In this document: positions 14,930-20,887 of the stretch, piece by piece
Layout: each line of letters opens with the position of its first letter
Position numbering within the stretch: the first letter of the stretch is position 1
Assembly (NCBI GenBank): GCA_964409645.1
Contig: CAYPEK010000074.1
Coordinates: 1-20,887, forward strand
Direction: 5' to 3'
DNA: 20,887 nt
Origin: CAYPEK01 sp964409645
Lineage (GTDB): Bacteria > UBP15 > UBA6099
Position numbers and translations under genes: made by a program
Notes under the pieces: model-generated
Told to the model about the DNA's origin: nothing
Database searches by the model: none
Seen by the model: only the letters and a program-made list of their open reading frames with translations

Positions 14930-15964
14930 TTATTTATTCTCTACCGGTTTCAGGTAGTATTGTGCTTCCCATGGATATGTGCCGCCCATACTGTCCCAAA
15001 CGAAGGCGCGCGGGTCGAGTTTCGCCGGGTCGTACAGCAGGTCGTCTGTAAATTTATACGGGCCGTAGTAGGTCATTGCCTGTAGATATAGCTGTTTAAT
15101 ACCTTTAAAAAATTTTGCGGCGCCGGGATAAATCTTGTCGGCGTCCGCGTATGTTACCGGCGCGGAGTTGCTGATCTCCATCGAAAATCTCAGCGATTTG
15201 CTCAGGTTGATATATGGCGCGTAGTAGAAATCCCCGGAATCGAGAAAACTTTCCCGTTGCTCGCTTTTGAAGCTGCCCGGTATGATGAAAACAAGGTCGA
15301 TCTCGCCCTCGCCGCCGACCACGTTCGAGGTCTTCAGAGGGTAGTAAATCTTGTCCGTCTTGAATCGGTACGCGAGCGGCTCGATCGTTTTCTTCTCTTC
15401 CTTGAGCGTGACGTAATCTATCACAAAATAGCTGATACCTCGCGAAACGTAGTCCTTCGCGTTGCTGTAGAATCCGCTCAGGTCGTTCGTGACGCTGATT
15501 TTCTTTTTGGCAAAATAGCTTTCGGCCCACTTTGTAAATTCCGAGATGTCGTTGATTTTGATTACCGTGATGTCGTGGAGTCCGATTTTTTCGCTTAACA
15601 GGAGTTCGACGGGAGTTGTTTCCTTACCGCCGCCTTTCGAGATGCTCGCAAGATCGAGTGTCGCGATTTTCTTGTTGCGTATCAGCTCCTCGGCTTTCTT
15701 GAACGTGTCGTCAGGGGCTGCTTTGACTGCCGGGTTCGACGGGAACGGGATGAATTCGAGGACACCTGTTTCTTTCTCCGCTTTCAGCTCGGTGGCGAGG
15801 ATCAAAAGTTCTTCATTACCGTTGAACATGATGATCGCGCGCTGGGAATCCTCCGAGAACCGCACCATTCCGGGCGAGACCGATCCTTTATCCGCGCGCG
15901 CCGGAAGCGATGTGGCAAGAATCATGCAGGCTGCGAATATGAATGCGATTCTTGGTATTTTCAT
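14930..15964 (-). CDS. DUF2330-like exported protein
   Basis: 344 residues from the ATG at 15964; a TTG nine bases upstream is in frame, but the ATG has CGGAG nine bases before it and begins the signal peptide (MKIPRIAFIFAACMILATS, cleavage after ARA). The mature part opens with VRFSEDSQRAIIMFNGNEELLILATELKAEKETGVLEFIPFPSNPAVKAA and later has LLSEKIGLHDITVIKINDISEF, a pattern I associate with DUF2330 proteins (an uncharacterised family of exported bacterial proteins); assignment is by memory of the pattern. No enzymatic motif is visible. It is 16 bp downstream of the GH31 gene and 25 bp upstream of the PsbP-like gene, so translation is probably coupled within one operon. Function unknown; likely periplasmic or surface. 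Confidence 0.65.
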   Translation of the reverse strand: MKIPRIAFIFAACMILATSLPARADKGSVSPGMVRFSEDSQRAIIMFNGNEELLILATELKAEKETGVLEFIPFPSNPAVKAAPDDTFKKAEELIRNKKIATLDLASISKGGGKETTPVELLLSEKIGLHDITVIKINDISEFTKWAESYFAKKKISVTNDLSGFYSNAKDYVSRGISYFVIDYVTLKEEKKTIEPLAYRFKTDKIYYPLKTSNVVGGEGEIDLVFIIPGSFKSEQRESFLDSGDFYYAPYINLSKSLRFSMEISNSAPVTYADADKIYPGAAKFFKGIKQLYLQAMTYYGPYKFTDDLLYDPAKLDPRAFVWDSMGGTYPWEAQYYLKPVENK

Positions 15965-15980
15965 AGCTTTCAACTCCGTA

Positions 15981-18368
15981 TCAATCTTTGTCGCCGGCGT
16001 TCGATTTCTTCATCACGATTTTTCCGTTGCGGTCGAGCTTCACCCAGTACGACTTGCCGCCGCCGGGTTCGCGGAACCAGCCGCGCGGGCTGCTCTCGTA
16101 CTGTTCCTTACCTTTGAATTTCTCCAGCGGCGCGCCGTCGAGAGTCACTTCCGAAATGTTCGCCACGCGCACTTTGAGGAGGACGGGCCGGTTAAGCTGC
16201 GAAATGGTGATGACGACCGAGTCCGCCGCGCCCGTCATCGTGATCGTCGCGGGTGTCTTGCCGTCGTAATAAACAAACTGCGTTTTTTGCGGCGCGGGGT
16301 ACATCGCGATTATGAATTTGCCCGCGGCGAAGTCCGGTGCGAAACCGGTTTCAGTGTCGATTGATTCGAGCGGGATGATTGCGCCCCGGCGGATGAACAC
16401 CGGTATCCGGTTGATCGGCGCCTGCACGAGGTAGTTCTTTGCGCCGTCGTATTCGTTCTTTGCGTTCCAGAGGTCGTACCATTTGCCTTCCGGCAAATAA
16501 ACTTCGCGTTTTGTGACGCCGCCGTCGAGCGCGGGCGCCACGAGGAACCAGTCGCCGAACATGAATTCGTCCCACATATCTTGGACGCGCGTGTCGTCGC
16601 CCCACAGGAAAACGAGCGGTCTCACGATGGGCAGACCGGTCTTGTGCGCTTCGTACATGTAGCTGTAATTGTAGGGCGCGAGTTCGGTGTGGATTTTCGC
16701 GAACAGGCGGTAGTTGTCGATGATTGTCTGGTCGTATTTAGGCTCGACTTCGAGGGCCCACGGTTCGTGTGAACTGTTGCCGCCGACTTCCATCAGCGGG
16801 TGGAATGCGCTGACCTGCAGCCAGCGAGAGAACAGTTCGTGATCCACCATGCCGTCGTAGCCGCCGGTGTCCGAGCCCCACACCGGGAACCCCATGATGC
16901 CGGAGCGAAGGCAGGAGATGACGGCGGAGCGAAGCCCGCTCCACGAGGCTTTTGTGTCGCCCCCCCAGAAGACGGCGTATTTCTGAGTGCCGGTGAAGCC
17001 GGAACGCGGCATGACGAGGCAGTCGTCGCCTCGGAATTTCTGGCACGCGCCCTGAACGGCTTTCGCGTAGAGGGTGGGGAAGTCGTTGTGTACCTCGCGG
17101 CCGGTGCGGCCGTCGTGGTATATATCGTCGAGGGTGCTCGGAATGACCTCTTCGCCCCGGTCTAGCTTGAAGCCGGCAATCCCGAGGTCGAACATTTTCT
17201 TAAATTCGTTTTGCCACCAAGCAACCGCCTCCGGGTTGGTGAGGTCGAGCACTTTGTCCGATGTCGGCGCGAGATAGCCGCGGTCGATCGCGGTCTGGCG
17301 CATCTTGCCGTAAATCCACGGCGCGACCCACACGAGCATCTTCATCGAGTTCTCGTCTTCGAGCCAGCGGACCATCTTGCCGGGATTCGGGAACCTTGCT
17401 GTGTCGAATTCGAAGTCGTCGTAGCCGATGACTCCTTTTCCCCATGGGCGGTCGAGCCAGTAAACGCCGGTCGGGATGCCGAGTTTTTTCAGCATCGAGA
17501 CGTCTTCGTACACCTGTGAGTTGAATTTGGACGGGTTGCGTTTGTTGTCATAAAGCACCGGAAGGTTGATGTGCTCGTCCCGCCATTTGAAGACGGAAGC
17601 CGCCCATATCGGGGGCAGGAGCGTTTTGCCGACGCGATCCGTGTGGCGTCGGATGATGTCCGGCATCGTCGGGCCGTACGTGAAGAACATTTTGAGCTGT
17701 TTGCCCTCGAACGCGATGTCCGCGACGTCGGGCTTGGTGTCCGCGAGGTCGTAAGTGCCGGGCCACGTCGTATCGAAGAAGAGGCCGTAGCCTTTCGAGC
17801 TGATGTGGAAGGGGGATGCGATTGAGATTGTCGGCACGGTGTACAACTCGATGGTGCTGCCGCGCTGGTCGAGCGTCGCGATGGGGGAGACGGTTCCGGG
17901 TGTGCCTTCTTTCCCGTCGCCGACGACGTGTTCCTTTATGCCGTAAACGCTCTCGGAGCGCGGCATGGTGAACCTGTGGCCGATGCGGGTGTGAGCCGGA
18001 GCTCCCGCCGGGGAGACCGACATCGAAAATTCGTAGTCGTTGACGAGCGCGAGCGCGACCTTGTATTTCGCCGCGCCCGCCGCGCACGTGAGGTCGAGTG
18101 CGCGCCCGCCGCCGGACTTCGACGCCTTGCACGATGAAAGGAATGTTTTCTTGTTGCTTTTCAGCAAATACACTTCGCCGCCCGGCGCGCCGGAAAGCAG
18201 TTTCTTGCCGCCCGCGTCGGAAACCGAGATCGAAAGCGGCGATAGCATTACGTTGACTGTGATTTGCTTCGATTTGATCGAAAGCGGCGCGGCGGCGTGT
18301 GTCTGTGCCGCGAAAACAAACAAAAACGCTATTGCCGCTAAATAAAAAGAATGTCTTTTGTGTTTCAT
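15981..18368 (-). CDS. Secreted GH31 alpha-glycosidase
   Basis: 795 residues with a signal peptide (MKHKRHSFYLAAIAFLFVFA, cleavage near THA|AA). An N-terminal beta sandwich (about 30-240) precedes the catalytic barrel. Asp403 in GFKLDRGEE is the probable nucleophile and Asp471 in FWGGDTKASW the probable acid/base, as expected for GH31. YWLDRPWG and APWIYGK line the substrate pocket, and a C-terminal beta domain with VFIRRGAIIPL follows. Family enzymes remove alpha-linked glucose, xylose, galactose or sulfoquinovose; the KLDRGEE variant and YWLDRPWG differ from textbook alpha-glucosidases, so specificity is open. The start has GGGGGAC about 8 bases upstream. It is the first gene of a four-gene operon with a likely TATAAT promoter and a palindrome overlapping its -35. 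Confidence 0.92.
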   Translation of the reverse strand: MKHKRHSFYLAAIAFLFVFAAQTHAAAPLSIKSKQITVNVMLSPLSISVSDAGGKKLLSGAPGGEVYLLKSNKKTFLSSCKASKSGGGRALDLTCAAGAAKYKVALALVNDYEFSMSVSPAGAPAHTRIGHRFTMPRSESVYGIKEHVVGDGKEGTPGTVSPIATLDQRGSTIELYTVPTISIASPFHISSKGYGLFFDTTWPGTYDLADTKPDVADIAFEGKQLKMFFTYGPTMPDIIRRHTDRVGKTLLPPIWAASVFKWRDEHINLPVLYDNKRNPSKFNSQVYEDVSMLKKLGIPTGVYWLDRPWGKGVIGYDDFEFDTARFPNPGKMVRWLEDENSMKMLVWVAPWIYGKMRQTAIDRGYLAPTSDKVLDLTNPEAVAWWQNEFKKMFDLGIAGFKLDRGEEVIPSTLDDIYHDGRTGREVHNDFPTLYAKAVQGACQKFRGDDCLVMPRSGFTGTQKYAVFWGGDTKASWSGLRSAVISCLRSGIMGFPVWGSDTGGYDGMVDHELFSRWLQVSAFHPLMEVGGNSSHEPWALEVEPKYDQTIIDNYRLFAKIHTELAPYNYSYMYEAHKTGLPIVRPLVFLWGDDTRVQDMWDEFMFGDWFLVAPALDGGVTKREVYLPEGKWYDLWNAKNEYDGAKNYLVQAPINRIPVFIRRGAIIPLESIDTETGFAPDFAAGKFIIAMYPAPQKTQFVYYDGKTPATITMTGAADSVVITISQLNRPVLLKVRVANISEVTLDGAPLEKFKGKEQYESSPRGWFREPGGGKSYWVKLDRNGKIVMKKSNAGDKD

Positions 18369-18414
18369 CCGCGTGTCCCCCGTCCGATGTGCGTTTATTC
18401 ACCAGCCGGTTTAT

Positions 18415-18443
18415 ATTATATTGATTAGATAGGATTATTGGAA
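18415..18443 (-). promoter_or_regulatory. Promoter of the GH31 operon
   Basis: On the minus strand TATAAT (18420-18415) has TTCCAA (18443-18438) 17 bases upstream. The -10 is perfect and the -35 weak, suggesting need for an activator. The transcript start would be about 40 bases ahead of the GH31 ATG. Confidence 0.5.
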
Positions 18444-18455
18444 TTCTATTCCAAT
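18437..18455. promoter_or_regulatory. Palindromic operator candidate over the -35
   Basis: ATTGGAAT-TCT-ATTCCAAT is an inverted repeat with perfect 8-base arms (18437-18444 and 18448-18455). It overlaps the weak -35 of the GH31 promoter and lies between two divergent genes, so a dimeric regulator could control one or both. No regulator gene is in the window. The rest of 18456-18555 holds a TTGACG (18500-18505) as possible -35 for the right-hand gene but no clear -10. Confidence 0.45.
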
Positions 18456-18555
18456 TTTACGGTGCCGCCGGCGTTCGCGGATTTGTAACAAAAAGCATAT
18501 TGACGTATCATTTTCAGCATCAGAAATGTAGATTTGCGACCGTAACGGACGGATA

Positions 18556-20887
18556 ATGGCGACCGAAAACATTCATTTACTTTCATTATCGGCATCGGCG
18601 GCGGCGGAGGCTTTCAGGTCTCTCGCGCACGGCGGCGCGCCGTTCGCGGACGGTTTTCGGACGTTTGTCGCGGGGTTTCTGTCGCTGCCCGTGACGGCCG
18701 GCTTCTTCTTTTCCGCGATTCTCATTGTAATGTTGTCGGTCATTCTGCTGCCGCTGAAAATTTTGTTCGGATTCGGCGGCACGTTCGGGTTGTTCCTCCC
18801 GGCGGCGGCGCTTCTGGCTGTTCTTGCGGCGCTGTTCGTGAAGTATCTGCTGCCCGTGTTCGCTCGGGTTGCTTATGCGCGAACGCCGGCGATACCTCTA
18901 GCGGCGCTCCGGTTCATGACGCGCGAAAAAGTCGGAATGAAATCGAAGGGACTCGGCGAACTCGACGCCGCCGGGCTTGATACCGCGCCGGGATTTGTTC
19001 TGAACGGGGACGTGTTCGGCGCGTGGATTCGGAAAAACCGGCTTGCGGCGAAAATCGAGTCGGCGGCGAAATCGGATGACGCGGCCGGTGCGATCGCCAG
19101 CTTATTTGCGAAGCATTCGCTGCCGCGCCGGGTGCGCCGCGCGATTAAGAAGGAATTGAAGTGTCTGAAGTGTGATGAGCTGATTGTGCGGTCTTCGTTT
19201 CTCGACGAGGACGGCAGCCGGACAAGCATGGCGGGGGTGTACAAGTCGGTTACGGCACGGGCGGAACTGCGGGACGTCACGCGCGCGATCGGCGAGGTGT
19301 GGGCGTCGTATTTCTCGGCGGCCGCGGACAGCGCGCGCCGGAAGAACGATATTGCTCCGTCGCTGAATTCGTTGCCGGTGATCGTTCAGAAGCATATCCG
19401 TTGTGACGCGACGTTCATAGTCAGTTCGGCGAACATTGTGAACGGTCACAGCGAGGAAGCGCTTATCGATTATGAGACGGCGGCGGGCGAGCCGGGAGTT
19501 GCGGCTTACTCGTATCTGACGAACGGAATCGCTGTTTTCGCGGGCTCTCCGGAACCGCCGTTCGGGAGCGACACGCTGAGGGAATTGGCCGACGCCGCGC
19601 GACGGCTCGAAGCGCGTTTCGGCGTTTACGTCCAGATCGAGGCGGGGTTGACGCCGGACGGCGGGCTTTGTTTCTTTCAGGCGCGGCCGCTGACGGCGTT
19701 CAATGCAAAGGAGACGTTTGTCAACTCGTTTGTGGTCGATATAACGGACAGGCCGTTGACGCCGTTTTCGGAGAGCCTGTTCGGTTTGCCGGAGAGCGTG
19801 CGGAACCGGCTCGCGGAGAAGCTTAAACGGTTCGGCGGCGGCAGGGGCGAACTTCTCGTCCGGCGCGGCGGTCGGTTTTATCTCCGATACAATTCGGTTC
19901 GTAAATATCTGAATCCGTATTACCTTTCGCGGCCGGGGTTTGCCGCTGGGGCGTTCGCGGAGAAGCTGAATGCGGCGGCGGTTGGATTGAGGGTGAAAAA
20001 GATCAGGAGAACGGTAGAAAGGGTGCGCGCGGAATTGTCGGACGGGCGGAATATCGGATTGGTTGAGTTGCGCAATGGCTACGCTGTTCCGGTATTCGTC
20101 ATGCAGATGGACCTTTTTTACCTCGTTGATGCCGCGCGCCGGTCGGCGGAAAACTTTGTTTCCAAGGTTATCGGACTTGATCCGGATACGGCGTGGGCCG
20201 AAGCGGGTGCCGCGGAAACACCGTACGGGAAGCTGACTCGCGCCGCCGCCGGGATGGACTGGGCGGACGAGTGGCGGGTGGAGGCGTTCAGGCGGGAGTT
20301 CGGCCACTGGGGCGAGAATGAGGCGGAGGCGGGAGCGCCGAGGCTGTCGGAGAATCCGGCGATGTGGGCGGGCGGGTCGCCCGCCGCATGGAAAGCGGAT
20401 TCGGACGATAAAGTATCGGCTCTTCTCGGCGAGCGATGGAAGGGATATCCGCTGAAGACGGGTGTGTTGCTGTACGGCATATTGCGGAAGAGGTATCGTG
20501 CGGCGGTCGCGGCGCGGGAGGATGTCAGGGATTTGCTCAATCTCATAGTGAGCCGGGCGCGCGCGGCGGCGCTTGAGGCGGGACACGGAGAAGACGTTTT
20601 TTTTGCTACGATAGATGAAATTGTGGGAAGTTATCCCGCGCGGGATGTGATCGAAAAAAGACGGCGGGAATATGAGGATGCATTGAAGGCGGGCGCGCAG
20701 GCTGTGATTCACGAACCGGAGGATGAGGCGAGCGCGGCGGCGGCTCCGGACTTGATATGCGGCATGGGGATCGGGAGCGCCGACGCGGCGGGACCCGCGC
20801 TGGTTTCGCCGGAGACGAAAGGCGCACCGGCAGGAGAGAAACCGGTTCTGGTGATTTCGCGTCCCGACCCGGCGTACGGCGTGATGG
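18556..20887 (+). CDS. Membrane-anchored phosphoenolpyruvate synthase/PPDK-like protein, 3'-truncated
   Basis: The frame is open from ATG 18556 (first in frame after a TAG at 18529) to the right edge: 777 residues seen. Residues about 44-70 and 76-103 are two hydrophobic membrane helices. From about 125 the PPDK ATP-grasp-type domain starts: KGLGELDAAGLDTAPGF (131-147), IVRSSFLDEDGSRTSMAGVYKSV (210-232), VIVQKH, and FFQARPLT (373-380). A long middle region with unclear homology follows, then at about 735 the start of a PEP-utiliser swivelling domain (ICGMGIGSADAAGPALVSPE, VLVISRPDPAYGVM). The catalytic His would lie beyond the edge. Relatives make or use PEP with ATP, or phosphorylate antibiotics (rifampin phosphotransferase). 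The usual SGV-x-F-x-x-NP segment appears as VSSANIVNG, so the ATP-grasp is degenerate. Other genes nearby do not explain its substrate. Confidence 0.8.
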   Translation, partial: MATENIHLLSLSASAAAEAFRSLAHGGAPFADGFRTFVAGFLSLPVTAGFFFSAILIVMLSVILLPLKILFGFGGTFGLFLPAAALLAVLAALFVKYLLPVFARVAYARTPAIPLAALRFMTREKVGMKSKGLGELDAAGLDTAPGFVLNGDVFGAWIRKNRLAAKIESAAKSDDAAGAIASLFAKHSLPRRVRRAIKKELKCLKCDELIVRSSFLDEDGSRTSMAGVYKSVTARAELRDVTRAIGEVWASYFSAAADSARRKNDIAPSLNSLPVIVQKHIRCDATFIVSSANIVNGHSEEALIDYETAAGEPGVAAYSYLTNGIAVFAGSPEPPFGSDTLRELADAARRLEARFGVYVQIEAGLTPDGGLCFFQARPLTAFNAKETFVNSFVVDITDRPLTPFSESLFGLPESVRNRLAEKLKRFGGGRGELLVRRGGRFYLRYNSVRKYLNPYYLSRPGFAAGAFAEKLNAAAVGLRVKKIRRTVERVRAELSDGRNIGLVELRNGYAVPVFVMQMDLFYLVDAARRSAENFVSKVIGLDPDTAWAEAGAAETPYGKLTRAAAGMDWADEWRVEAFRREFGHWGENEAEAGAPRLSENPAMWAGGSPAAWKADSDDKVSALLGERWKGYPLKTGVLLYGILRKRYRAAVAAREDVRDLLNLIVSRARAAALEAGHGEDVFFATIDEIVGSYPARDVIEKRRREYEDALKAGAQAVIHEPEDEASAAAAPDLICGMGIGSADAAGPALVSPETKGAPAGEKPVLVISRPDPAYGVM

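Noticed and set aside
19102..20712. Long minus-strand open frame opposite the PPDK-like gene
   Set aside because: Composition is Arg/Pro/His-rich and without motifs; the plus frame has clear PPDK and swivelling-domain motifs over the whole length.

Overview
The window looks like a metagenome-derived scaffold from a moderately GC-rich, carbohydrate-degrading bacterium. It has two 100-N assembly gaps (2151-2250 and 6653-6752), genes cut by both ends, secreted glycoside hydrolases, large Cys-rich repeat lipoproteins and DUF-type exported proteins. That mix is familiar from Planctomycetes-like and other little-cultured environmental lineages, but there is no rRNA, tRNA or marker gene here to place it, so lineage is inference only.

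Region 1 (1-4193, + strand) is a sugar metabolism and glycan modification block. It holds a 5'-truncated PfkB-family sugar kinase with degenerate motifs, a GlmS/NagB-II-type SIS-domain sugar-phosphate isomerase or deaminase cut by gap 1, a CmcI-type SAM-dependent methyltransferase whose 5' end lies in gap 1, and a GT4-like glycosyltransferase with its own near-consensus promoter. The SIS gene and the methyltransferase read as one protein only because the N placeholder happens to keep frame; they are two genes. A strong hairpin terminator at 4232-4268 closes the block and lies between converging transcripts.

Region 2 (4298-9014, - strand) is one giant gene that currently appears as two pieces in different frames. 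Reading the minus strand through from 9014 to 4298 shows a predicted lipoprotein with a carboxypeptidase-regulatory-like domain, a beta domain ending in THLTWWN, a long Cys-rich repeat array, a PKD domain and seven RCC1-type beta-propeller repeats. Gap 2 sits inside the most homogenised part of the Cys array. Its flanks share an identical 15-mer, and collapsing that overlap restores one frame of 1533 residues.

Region 3 (9225-13106, - strand) has a secreted GH35 beta-galactosidase followed by a Gfo/Idh/MocA-type NAD(P)-dependent oxidoreductase, consistent with cleaving and then oxidising or isomerising sugars.

Region 4 (13304-18368, - strand) is a probable four-gene operon: a secreted GH31 alpha-glycosidase, a DUF2330-like exported protein, an exported PsbP-like protein and a small LURP-one/tubby-like protein with a C-terminal membrane segment. 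A palindrome overlaps the likely -35 of this operon.

Region 5 (18556 to the right edge, + strand) is a divergently transcribed, right-truncated protein with phosphoenolpyruvate synthase/PPDK-type architecture. Unusually, it starts with two transmembrane segments and has a degenerate ATP-grasp domain. No tRNA, rRNA, CRISPR array or transposase was seen.
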